Origin: an uncultured Comamonadaceae bacterium | GTDB taxonomy: Bacteria > Pseudomonadota > Gammaproteobacteria > Burkholderiales > Burkholderiaceae_C | Reading direction: 5' to 3' | Length of the DNA stretch: 11,894 nucleotides | NCBI GenBank assembly: GCA_937871735.1 | Contig: CALMOI010000077.1 | Coordinates: forward strand, 1-11,894 | Part shown: positions 1 through 6,274 of the stretch, piece after piece | Layout of the letters: each line of letters opens with the position of its first letter | Numbering within the stretch: the first letter of the stretch is position 1 | Program-made: the position numbers and the translations under genes | The notes under the pieces: model-generated | What the model saw: only the letters and a program-made list of their open reading frames with translations | The model's database searches: none | Told to the model about the DNA's origin: nothing

Positions 1-621
1 GGCGATGGCGACGGGGGCAGCGTCCAAGGCGGTGGGCTCTTTGGCATCCGGCAACCACCACGTACTGGCCGTGACCAACACCAGGGTCAGCAGCGTCCAG
101 GCCGGGAAGTCGGCCATACCGCGTTGCTGAAACCACGCGCCCGCCGCAAACACCGTCACCAAAAAGCCGACCGAGCCGCACAGGCGCATCCGGCCATAGC
201 GTTTGGCGTCGAGCTGGCCGCCGTGGCTGACCAAGTGGGTCATGGCCGCTTCGCTCATCGGCATCATGCCGCTGGTGTGGGTGAACATCAGCAGCAGCAC
301 CGCTGCCAAAGGCCAGGGGCTGCGTGCCCACCACAGGCCTAGCGCCACCAACAGCGCGGCGCTGGCCCCATAGCGCAGCAGCTTGACGCGCTCGCCGGTG
401 TGGTCGCTGAGCCAGCCCCAGATGTAGGGCGCAAACAGCCGGGTGGCGGACTGCATGGAGATCAGCAGGCTGATGACCAGCAGATCCAGCCCCAGCCCCT
501 TGAGCCATAGCGGCAAATAGGGGTTGAAGAAGCCGATGTGCGCAAAGTAGCTGGCCGACAGCGCTGCGAACGGCAGCAGTTGGCGCAGCGTGGGGGCAGT
601 CGTGGCAGCCGTCCCCGGCAT
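1..621 (-). CDS. MFS transporter, N-terminal part (runs off left edge)
   Basis: The minus-strand frame is open from the ATG at 619-621 to the window edge, giving 207 residues without a stop. The protein starts MPGTAATTAPTLRQLLPFAA and shows alternating hydrophobic stretches fitting about six membrane helices, the first half of a 12-helix carrier. The loop WGWLSDHTGERVKLLRYG, around residues 70-87, matches the conserved cytoplasmic loop between helices 2 and 3 of major facilitator proteins (G-x-L-[SA]-D-x-x-G-x-[RK]). The region SYFAHIGFFNPYLPLWL near the N-terminus resembles the MFS_1_like group (LacY/NupG/HcaT-type permeases). The substrate cannot be told. The start codon shares one base with the aroC stop (TGATG), so translation is probably coupled to aroC and the two genes share an mRNA. 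The C-terminal half is outside the window. Confidence 0.88.
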   Translation of the reverse strand, partial: MPGTAATTAPTLRQLLPFAALSASYFAHIGFFNPYLPLWLKGLGLDLLVISLLISMQSATRLFAPYIWGWLSDHTGERVKLLRYGASAALLVALGLWWARSPWPLAAVLLLMFTHTSGMMPMSEAAMTHLVSHGGQLDAKRYGRMRLCGSVGFLVTVFAAGAWFQQRGMADFPAWTLLTLVLVTASTWWLPDAKEPTALDAAPVAIA

Positions 622-1727
622 CAGGATGCGGACGGCGCGGCGGCGGCGATGGGGGCCAGCGAGGGCTGCACGTCGCCGCACTGGGCGCGGTGTTGCAGCG
701 CGTGCTCAATCACCACCAGGGCTAGCATGGCCTCGGCAATCGGGGTGGCACGGATGCCGACGCAGGGGTCGTGGCGGCCCTTGGTCATCACCTCGATGGT
801 TTCGCCTTGCAGGTTGATGGACTCGCGCGGGGCCAGGATCGAACTGGTGGGCTTGATGGCGATGCTGACTTCCAAGTCCTGCCCGGTGCTGATGCCGCCC
901 AACACGCCGCCCGCGTTGTTGCTGCGGAATCCCTCAGGGCTGAGCGAGTCGCCATGCGTGGTGCCACGCTGCGCCACGCTGGCAAAACCGGCCCCGATCT
1001 CCACGCCCTTAACGGCGTTGATGCCCATCATGGCGTAGGCTATTGTTGCGTCCAGCTTGTCAAACAGCGGCTGGCCCAGGCCGACCGGCATGTTGCGGGC
1101 GGTGATGCGCAGGCGCGCGCCGCAGGAGTCGTGGCCTTTACGCAGGGCCTCCATGTAGTCGGCCAGCGCAGACACATCGGCCACGGGGGCGAAGAAGGGG
1201 TTGTCGGGAACGTGATCCCAGCTCTCGAACGGGATGGCGATGTCGCCGATCTGGGTCATGCAGCCATGGAAGGTGGTGCCGAACTTGGCGCACAGCCACT
1301 TTTTGGCCACGGCACCGGCAGCGACCATCGGGGCCGTCAGGCGCGCCGAGGAGCGGCCACCGCCGCGCGGGTCGCGCAGGCCATACTTTTGGAAGTAGGC
1401 GTAGTCAGCATGGCCGGGGCGGAAGGTTTGCAGGATGTCGCCGTAGTCCTTGCTGCGCTGGTCGGTGTTGCGGATCAGCAGGCAGATGGGGGTGCCGGTG
1501 GTCAGCCCTTCATAGACGCCGGAGAGGATTTCAACCGTGTCAGGCTCGTTGCGCTGGGTCACAAATTTGGAAGTGCCGGGGCGACGGCGATCCAGATCGT
1601 GCTGGATATCCGCCTCCGTCAACGCCAAGCCGGGGGGGCAGCCGTCAATCACACAGCCGATGGCCGGGCCGTGGGATTCACCAAAGTTGGTGACTGCGAA
1701 TAGGGTTCCGAATGTATTGCCGCTCAT
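621..1727 (-). CDS. aroC: Chorismate synthase
   Basis: Chorismate synthase (EC 4.2.3.5) converts 5-enolpyruvylshikimate-3-phosphate to chorismate using reduced FMN, the last step of the shikimate pathway, in the cytoplasm. The 368-residue protein has the usual length and all family signatures: NFGESHGPAIG (residues 14-24, His19), RRRPGTSKFVTQRNE (47-61), RPGHADYAY (103-111, His107), RDPRGGGRSSARLTA (118-132), GGISTGQDLEVSIAIKPTSS (277-296) and GRHDPCVGIRATPIAEAM (317-334). The ATG at 1725-1727 begins the family N-terminus MSGNTFGTLFAVTNFGESHG, so the start is secure. It has no Shine-Dalgarno in the bases before it. Upstream lies the terminator of the lipoprotein gene, so aroC needs its own promoter, and a candidate -10 lies at 1736-1741. 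Downstream it overlaps the MFS gene by one base. Confidence 0.98.
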   Translation of the reverse strand: MSGNTFGTLFAVTNFGESHGPAIGCVIDGCPPGLALTEADIQHDLDRRRPGTSKFVTQRNEPDTVEILSGVYEGLTTGTPICLLIRNTDQRSKDYGDILQTFRPGHADYAYFQKYGLRDPRGGGRSSARLTAPMVAAGAVAKKWLCAKFGTTFHGCMTQIGDIAIPFESWDHVPDNPFFAPVADVSALADYMEALRKGHDSCGARLRITARNMPVGLGQPLFDKLDATIAYAMMGINAVKGVEIGAGFASVAQRGTTHGDSLSPEGFRSNNAGGVLGGISTGQDLEVSIAIKPTSSILAPRESINLQGETIEVMTKGRHDPCVGIRATPIAEAMLALVVIEHALQHRAQCGDVQPSLAPIAAAAPSAS

Positions 1728-1735
1728 AGGCCGAG

Positions 1736-1741
1736 ATTATC
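1736..1741 (-). promoter_or_regulatory. Candidate aroC -10 element very close to the start codon
   Basis: On the minus strand the hexamer GATAAT (5 of 6 to TATAAT) lies 8 bases before the aroC ATG. Transcription from it would begin within a few bases of the ATG, giving a leaderless or nearly leaderless mRNA, which fits the absence of a Shine-Dalgarno. The -35 match is poor: TTTTCT at 1759-1764 with a 17-base spacer, inside the terminator T-run. This is a motif reading only, without any measured start site. Confidence 0.35.
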
Positions 1742-1760
1742 CGCGCTTGGGGCCGGACAG

Positions 1761-1794
1761 AAAAAAACCCGCCCCCAGCAGTGCCGGGGGCGGG
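1761..1794 (-). terminator. Rho-independent terminator of the LruC-lipoprotein unit
   Basis: On the minus strand a perfect 9-bp GC-only stem (CCCGCCCCC at 1786-1794 pairing with GGGGGCGGG at 1768-1776; loop 1777-1785) is followed directly by seven T residues (1761-1767). It begins 22 bases after the lipoprotein stop codon and lies before aroC, so it separates the two transcription units. There is no T-run on the plus strand, so it is one-directional. Confidence 0.9.
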
Positions 1795-1816
1795 TGGTAG
1801 TCAACGCATGACTGCG

Positions 1817-2371
1817 TTAGATCGACAGCGCAACTTTGCTACCAAACAGGTCACTGACGTTAACCACTTGCTGCACCAACACGCCATTGGCGGGATTGGC
1901 GATGTCAATCACTTGCACCAACACTTTGGTTGTGGCCGCAGGCAAGGTCAAGTTGCCGAAATCTGCGGCAAGTGTCGTCCAAGCAGGTGCAGCAGACGGG
2001 TTAGAGGGATAACCCACCACCAAACCGGTTGCGGGGTCAATAGGAGGCAAACCCAAATTGACCGTTGCAATCGGGCTCAGGGCCTGAGCCACGGCTAACT
2101 TGACAGAACTGTCAGACGGATCTGTGTCAGTGAAGTTGGCGATGACCACGCGAACTTCACCCGCCACACCACTGCTGCGAGTCACTGTGACTGTGGCAGC
2201 AGAGGCGGTCTGGTTGGTCGTCCACGTCCAAGCGCTGTCCGTGACTTTGATTTCCGAAAAACTAGTGACAGCAGGCGTACCGCCGGATCCACCGCCGCCG
2301 CCACCACCGCCGCAAGCAGACAGCGACGCAACCAATAAAACCAAAAAATGAGAAGGTTTGAACAAAGACAT
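1817..2371 (-). CDS. Putative lipoprotein with poly-glycine linker, function unknown
   Basis: The 184-residue protein begins MSLFKPSHFLVLLVASLSAC: a short basic N-terminus, a hydrophobic core and a lipobox L-S-A-C with Cys20 as the lipidation site. Eight glycines follow the Cys (codons at 2288-2311), then Ser-Gly-Gly, a flexible tether. Residue +2 is Gly, not Asp, so by the Lol rule it would go to the outer membrane. The mature part is rich in Val, Thr and Ala with alternating hydrophobic residues, as in a beta-sandwich, and ends in FGSKVALSI. I recognise no named domain. The ATG at 2371 has a good ribosome site (GGGAG at 2379-2383, 7-base spacer). It starts 17 bases after the LruC-protein stop and is followed by a terminator, so it is the second gene of a two-gene operon and may work with the LruC protein at the cell surface. 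Confidence 0.8.
   Translation of the reverse strand: MSLFKPSHFLVLLVASLSACGGGGGGGGSGGTPAVTSFSEIKVTDSAWTWTTNQTASAATVTVTRSSGVAGEVRVVIANFTDTDPSDSSVKLAVAQALSPIATVNLGLPPIDPATGLVVGYPSNPSAAPAWTTLAADFGNLTLPAATTKVLVQVIDIANPANGVLVQQVVNVSDLFGSKVALSI
2279..2311 (-). repeat. GGN-codon run encoding Gly8-Ser-Gly2 linker
   Basis: Eight consecutive glycine codons, one TCC serine codon and two more glycine codons follow the lipobox cysteine. The codons mix GGC, GGT and GGA, so this is a low-complexity stretch rather than a pure trinucleotide repeat. Its length could still change by slippage or unequal exchange, without a frameshift when whole codons are gained or lost. Confidence 0.7.
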
Positions 2372-2388
2372 TTATTTTCTCCCGAGCC

Positions 2389-4263
2389 TTATTTGCCAGT
2401 GTAGGTTTTTGCCGCATCAGTCGGCGTCACATACCATGAAGTATCGGACTGACCACTGGTTTGAGCCCAATTCACGATCTTGGAATAAGCAGAAACTACG
2501 TCTTGGAACTCCAATGGGTACACCCAAACCTTGGGAAGATTCAAAGCCCAGGGCAGACTCTTAGCGTCTTTATAGCTGTTCGTGCAAGTCACGGTGGCCG
2601 TACCAACGTTACTACACACAGACTTATCAGCATTAGAGCCGAACAAATTCACAGCACGTTGTGTCGGCTGTTGACCGGGAAGGTGGATTTCAATACCAGC
2701 ATTCTTTCCTATGACTGCGGAGCCCAGATTTTTTTCATCAAGTGGATCACCACCGGGCGTACGGAAGATAAAGGGATCGTAAGGCGAGGCCGGGAACGAA
2801 TTGCTTGGCGTCTTAAGCTTGACCACCAACTTAAAGGTCGTCGAAGGTTGTACGGTACATTTAGACTCGGTGTTGTAATAATTAGAACAAGAATTGCTAG
2901 GGGTATAAACGTAAGCATCTTTGAACAATTCAAACACCGCATTGGCACCGGAGAACAGTGGTGAAATCGCCTGAGCCGTTCCTGAACCTATTGTGAAAGT
3001 TGTCGATGCGGTATCAATATTGCTAGCAGCGATACCCGGCAAAGCCAAGGCAAAACCGCTGTGGTACGAGCCTCCACGCGCATCCAATGAATAGTCAATC
3101 TCCACCCGAGAAACCTTACCCGCTGCATTCAAAATTTCTTTGGTGCGGTAGCGAATGACCATATCGTTCAGGTCATAGTCACCCTTGAGCGGCCATGTAT
3201 CTTCATAGGCCAAAGTCCCCCAAGTCGTGTTGTCACCCAAGGGCCAGCGCGATGAAGCAGCGGTCGGGTCTTTCGGAAACTCATCCACCGAATCCTTAAC
3301 GCCATCACCGTCGGTATCTGGGTCGGTTGCTGGCAGCAGTCTAGGGAAGTGCGTAATGTCCACAGCCGACGCGGGATAGACATGCACAGCCATGACAACA
3401 TCGTTGAAGTCATGATCACTGCCCGAGCTGCGCAGGTAGTCTTCAAAACCCAATACGAGTCGCTCGTATTGTTTGTTGTCACCATCCGGCACGGTCTGAT
3501 CGTCAAGAACAATGGTGTGTTGATTCAAATAATTGGTCGATTTTTCGACATTCAAGCCACGCAGCGAGTAAAAAATCCAGTCAGTGCTGATTTTTTCATT
3601 GACACCCGCAATTTTCCCACCACTACTACTGGTACGTCCATTGGTAGTCCAACCATTAGATGCCACGAAAAATCCGACCGATTTTCCTTTGGGGATTTTT
3701 CCCAGATAAATGGTATGGCCTTGAGTTCCAGCTTTGGTCAGCGGCGAAGGAATAGATACATTGGGCAAAATGATCTGATCGCTGGTAATCTGGGCGCGGC
3801 TGGTGGGTGGGTTAGCCGAGTCATAAACGAAGAAACCCACACTGTTGGCATAACCAGCCGTCTCATTCAAAAAGGTGACCCACACATCGCCGTTGTCCAG
3901 CATTTTCAGATTAGTTTGCGGGTCACCTGCCAGACCCGACACCTTGCCACTGGTGGTGACATTGACACCCTCAGGCAAAGTCAAGCCGATGCGGGTGATG
4001 AAGTCAGATGGCAGGTTGAGTGCTGCGCTAAGTGCACTGGGGTAGGCCGCTGTGAAGTCAGCGTAAGTTGGCAAGCCCGTGCTGGTGTTGTAGGGAATAA
4101 GCGTGGTCGAACCCGTGGGATTGGCGGCCAGATTGCTCGATGCTGTGAAATAGCTCCAAGTGATACGACCATTGCTGTTGTTAACTGTATACCCAGTCAA
4201 CCCCAGAGCCCCGGCGATAGCCAAAGCCAGCACCGGGACACGAAAACGTTGCTTAATTGTCAT
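2389..4263 (-). CDS. Secreted LruC domain protein with DUF4114 and TSP3-like repeat
   Basis: The 624-residue protein has an N-terminal export signal (MTIKQRFRVPVLALAIAGAL), then from about residue 188 a DUF4114-like region (GKSVGFFVASNGW, ending FEDYLRSSGSDHDFNDVV at 273-290). A thrombospondin type 3-like acidic segment DPDTDGDGVKDSVDEFPKD follows (314-332). From 353 to the end lies the LruC domain (YEDTWPLKGDYDLNDMV; later HLPGQQPT and LPWALNLPKVWVYPLEFQD). The family is named after a Leptospira outer-membrane protein, and its molecular role is unsettled. The acidic motifs suggest calcium binding (inference). Four cysteines (459, 469, 550, 560) form two C-x9-C pairs that could make disulfides. 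I chose ATG 4263 over the in-frame TTG at 4269 because AGGG (4271-4274) lies 7 bases before the ATG. The hydrophobic core ends in L-T-G-Y, like a lipobox lacking its cysteine. GC is visibly lower than in flanking genes. It is the first gene of an operon with the lipoprotein. Confidence 0.93.
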   Translation of the reverse strand: MTIKQRFRVPVLALAIAGALGLTGYTVNNSNGRITWSYFTASSNLAANPTGSTTLIPYNTSTGLPTYADFTAAYPSALSAALNLPSDFITRIGLTLPEGVNVTTSGKVSGLAGDPQTNLKMLDNGDVWVTFLNETAGYANSVGFFVYDSANPPTSRAQITSDQIILPNVSIPSPLTKAGTQGHTIYLGKIPKGKSVGFFVASNGWTTNGRTSSSGGKIAGVNEKISTDWIFYSLRGLNVEKSTNYLNQHTIVLDDQTVPDGDNKQYERLVLGFEDYLRSSGSDHDFNDVVMAVHVYPASAVDITHFPRLLPATDPDTDGDGVKDSVDEFPKDPTAASSRWPLGDNTTWGTLAYEDTWPLKGDYDLNDMVIRYRTKEILNAAGKVSRVEIDYSLDARGGSYHSGFALALPGIAASNIDTASTTFTIGSGTAQAISPLFSGANAVFELFKDAYVYTPSNSCSNYYNTESKCTVQPSTTFKLVVKLKTPSNSFPASPYDPFIFRTPGGDPLDEKNLGSAVIGKNAGIEIHLPGQQPTQRAVNLFGSNADKSVCSNVGTATVTCTNSYKDAKSLPWALNLPKVWVYPLEFQDVVSAYSKIVNWAQTSGQSDTSWYVTPTDAAKTYTGK

Positions 4264-4269
4264 GAACAA

Positions 4270-4308
4270 ACCCTGTTGAGAAATTTAAAAAATCTCCAGC
4301 AACAGGGT
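4270..4308 (-). promoter_or_regulatory. Perfect 9-bp inverted repeat overlapping the LruC-gene ribosome site
   Basis: On the minus strand ACCCTGTTG (4300-4308) and CAACAGGGT (4270-4278) are exact reverse complements separated by 21 AT-rich bases (4279-4299). The downstream arm holds the AGGG that would pair with 16S rRNA, 7 bases before the ATG at 4263. Folding in the mRNA would hide the ribosome site. It could equally be a DNA-level operator. No regulator or ligand can be named. Confidence 0.5.
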
Positions 4309-4323
4309 GCGGGCACAGCCCGC
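4309..4323 (-). terminator. GC-rich hairpin after the CBS gene, possible weak terminator
   Basis: Minus strand: GCGGGC-TGT-GCCCGC, a 6-bp stem with a 3-base loop, starts 8 bases after the CBS-protein stop codon. The nearest T-run (six T at 4287-4292) is about 16 bases past the stem, too far for a standard intrinsic terminator. The hairpin directly abuts the inverted repeat at 4270-4308, and an extended form (CAGG at 4327-4330 with CCTG at 4303-4306) would compete with it. Confidence 0.3.
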
Positions 4324-4331
4324 CAACCTGC

Positions 4332-4808
4332 TTAGCTGGACGCTCGAGAAGATGTTTCAGATTGTAAGGTTTCTTCTTCAGGCCAGTCTCTGATGTACGC
4401 CTTGAGCATTTTGTTCTCAAAGTTTTGACTGTCCACCACAGCCTTGGCCACGTCGTAGAAACTAATTACACCCATCAGCATGCGGTTGTCCATCACGGGC
4501 ATGTAACGCGCGTGACGATCCAGCATCATGCGGCGCACTTCGTCCATATCGGTGGAGGAAGTGCAGGTCAGGGGGTGGTCGTCCATCGCCGTGCGCACTT
4601 GGGTCGTGCCAATCGCGCCGCCGTTGCGCACCACTTGTTGAATCACTTCACGGAAGGTGAGCATACCCACCAAATCACCATGTTCCATGACGACCAAGGA
4701 ACCGATATCGTTTTCAGCCATCAAGGTGACTGCCGAATTCAAAGGCGAGTCGGGGGTCACAGTGAACAGGGTATTGCCCTTAACGCGCAGGATGTCGCTG
4801 ACTTTCAT
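4332..4808 (-). CDS. Two-CBS-domain protein
   Basis: The 158-residue soluble protein consists almost wholly of a tandem CBS pair. The first domain covers about residues 14-63 (FTVTPDSPLNSAVTLMAEND, then GSLVVMEHGDLVGMLTFREV). The second covers about 73-126 (TAMDDHPLTCTSSTDMDEVR, then RYMPVMDNRMLMGVISFYDV). The last 25 or so residues are acidic and serine-rich. Such pairs bind adenine nucleotides or related ligands and usually regulate a partner, but no partner is visible here. ATG 4808 is chosen because GGAG (4817-4820) lies 8 bases upstream and the protein then begins MKVSDILRVKG, as many stand-alone CBS proteins do. The reading frame stays open further upstream to 5009, but that part overlaps metY and has no family similarity. 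It is transcribed divergently from metY across a 122-bp gap. Confidence 0.93.
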   Translation of the reverse strand: MKVSDILRVKGNTLFTVTPDSPLNSAVTLMAENDIGSLVVMEHGDLVGMLTFREVIQQVVRNGGAIGTTQVRTAMDDHPLTCTSSTDMDEVRRMMLDRHARYMPVMDNRMLMGVISFYDVAKAVVDSQNFENKMLKAYIRDWPEEETLQSETSSRASS

Positions 4809-4888
4809 AAGAGATGCTCCAAGGTGTGTTGTCGCCATTGCGGCGGTTGATGGTGTCAATATAGCCCACAATTTCGGCACAAACACAC

Positions 4889-4908
4889 TGATTTCCTCAG
4901 GGAAATCA
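4889..4908. promoter_or_regulatory. 20-bp perfect palindrome upstream of metY, candidate operator
   Basis: TGATTTCC (4889-4896) and GGAAATCA (4901-4908) are exact reverse complements around a 4-base centre TCAG. The element lies in the divergent CBS/metY gap, 22 bases before the metY ATG and just before its ribosome site. Position and symmetry suit a dimeric repressor site or an RNA hairpin next to the ribosome site. It does not match the MetR consensus TGAA-N5-TTCA, and I cannot assign a regulator. Confidence 0.5.
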
Positions 4909-4916
4909 CCACGATA

Positions 4917-4924
4917 AAGAGGAG
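4917..4924 (+). promoter_or_regulatory. metY ribosome binding site, decides the start codon
   Basis: AAGAGGAG ends 6 bases before ATG 4931. The in-frame TTG at 4928 would be only 3 bases from it, so the ATG is preferred. This is the strongest Shine-Dalgarno in the window. Confidence 0.75.
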
Positions 4925-4930
4925 ACTTTG

Positions 4931-6274
4931 ATGCCCGGTTATTCCGATCCCGGTTTTGACACTCTGGCCCTGCACGCCGGGGCCGCGCCCGACCCCAGCA
5001 CCGGCGCACGCGCCACCCCCATCCACCTGACGACCTCCTTCGTCTTCGAGTCCAGCGAGCACGCCGCCTCGCTGTTCAATTTAGAGCGCGCGGGCCACGT
5101 CTACAGCCGCATCAGCAACCCGACCACAGCCGTGCTGGAGCAACGCATGGCTGCCCTGGAAGGCGGCATCGGCGCGATTGCCACTGCCAGCGGTCAAGCC
5201 GCGCTGCACTTGGCCGTGGCCACGCTGATGGGCGCGGGCTCGCACATCGTCGCCAGCTCGGCGCTGTATGGCGGCTCGCACAACCTGCTGCACGACACCC
5301 TGAGCCGCTTTGGCATCCAGACCACCTTTGTCCGCCCCGACGACCTGGACGGCTGGCGCGCCGCCCTCCGCCCCAACACCAAACTCTGCTTTGGCGAAAC
5401 CGTGGGCAACCCCGGCATGGATGTGCTGGACATCCCGGCCATTGCCGCCATCGCCCACGAAGCCGGGGTGCCGCTGCTGGTCGATGCCACGCTGACCCCG
5501 CCCTGGCTGCTCAAACCGCTGGAACTCGGGGCCGATCTGGTGATGCACTCGGCCACCAAATTCCTATCCGGCCACGGCACGGTGATTGGTGGCGTGCTGG
5601 TCGATGGCGGCAGCTTTGACTGGGAACACCCGCGCACCCAGGGCCGCTTTGCCGAACTGACCCTGCCCTACGCCGGTTTCCACAACATGGTGTTCACCGA
5701 AGAAAGCACGGTTGGGGCCTTTTTGCTGCGCGCCCGGCGCGAAGGCCTGCGCGACTTTGGCGCCTGCATGAGCCCGCACACCGCCTGGCTGATCCTGCAA
5801 GGGCTGGAAACCCTGCCGCTGCGCATGGCCCGCCACATCGACAACACCGAAAAAGTCGTCAACTTCTTGGCTGCGCAGCCCTTTGTCGCCCGCGTCGGCC
5901 ATCCGCTGCTGCCCAGCCACCCCAGCCACGAACGCGCCCAGCGCCTGCTGCGCCACGGAGCCAAGGGCGCAGGCGCGGTGTTCAGCTTTGACCTGAAAGG
6001 CACGCGCGAACAGGGCAAAGCCTTTGTCGAGAGCCTGAAAATCTTCAGCCACCTTGCCAACGTCGGCGACTGCCGCAGCTTGGTGATTCACCCCGCCAGC
6101 ACCACGCACTTCCGCATGAGCGACGAGGCGCTGGCCGCCGCAGGCATCAGCCAAGGCACCATCCGCCTGTCCATCGGCCTAGAAGACCCGGACGACTTGA
6201 TCGACGACCTGAAACGCGCCCTGAAGATCGCCGAGAAGACCGCCCCGGTGGCCACCCCCGGAGGTGCCGCATGA
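4931..6274 (+). CDS. metY: O-acetylhomoserine sulfhydrylase-type transsulfuration enzyme
   Basis: This PLP-dependent Cys/Met metabolism enzyme of 447 residues most likely joins sulfide to O-acetylhomoserine to give homocysteine (EC 2.5.1.49), the direct sulfhydrylation route to methionine. The family landmarks are in order: HAGAAPDPSTGARATPIHLT (residues 15-34), VYSRISNPT (58-66, phosphate-binding Tyr and Arg), SGQAA (88-92), VDAT (Asp185, pairs with the PLP ring nitrogen), SATKFLSGHG with Lys210 as the Schiff-base lysine, and a C-terminal HPASTTH and TIRLSIGLED. The length of about 447, rather than about 390, and the SATKFLSGHGT motif favour MetY over MetB, MetC or MetZ. Exact substrate (O-acetyl or O-succinyl) cannot be settled by eye. 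The gene overlaps the downstream hydrolase start by four bases (ATGA). Confidence 0.9.
   Translation: MPGYSDPGFDTLALHAGAAPDPSTGARATPIHLTTSFVFESSEHAASLFNLERAGHVYSRISNPTTAVLEQRMAALEGGIGAIATASGQAALHLAVATLMGAGSHIVASSALYGGSHNLLHDTLSRFGIQTTFVRPDDLDGWRAALRPNTKLCFGETVGNPGMDVLDIPAIAAIAHEAGVPLLVDATLTPPWLLKPLELGADLVMHSATKFLSGHGTVIGGVLVDGGSFDWEHPRTQGRFAELTLPYAGFHNMVFTEESTVGAFLLRARREGLRDFGACMSPHTAWLILQGLETLPLRMARHIDNTEKVVNFLAAQPFVARVGHPLLPSHPSHERAQRLLRHGAKGAGAVFSFDLKGTREQGKAFVESLKIFSHLANVGDCRSLVIHPASTTHFRMSDEALAAAGISQGTIRLSIGLEDPDDLIDDLKRALKIAEKTAPVATPGGAA

Noticed and set aside
771..1703. A 310-codon open frame on the plus strand across aroC
   Set aside because: It is antisense to aroC in GC-rich DNA, has a biased Gly/Ala/His/Gln make-up and no recognisable family. 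It is a shadow of the aroC codon pattern.
1768..1794. Bidirectional terminator serving both strands
   Set aside because: Only the minus-strand reading has a T-run after the stem. The plus-strand side is followed by TGGTAGTC, and no plus-strand gene ends there.
3349..4335. A 328-codon plus-strand frame opposite the LruC gene
   Set aside because: The LruC-domain protein on the minus strand is clearly real (signal peptide, domains, ribosome site), while this frame has no family features.
4809..5009. A longer N-terminus for the CBS protein, starting near 5009
   Set aside because: The extra part would overlap metY, has no CBS similarity, and the ATG at 4808 has a proper ribosome site.
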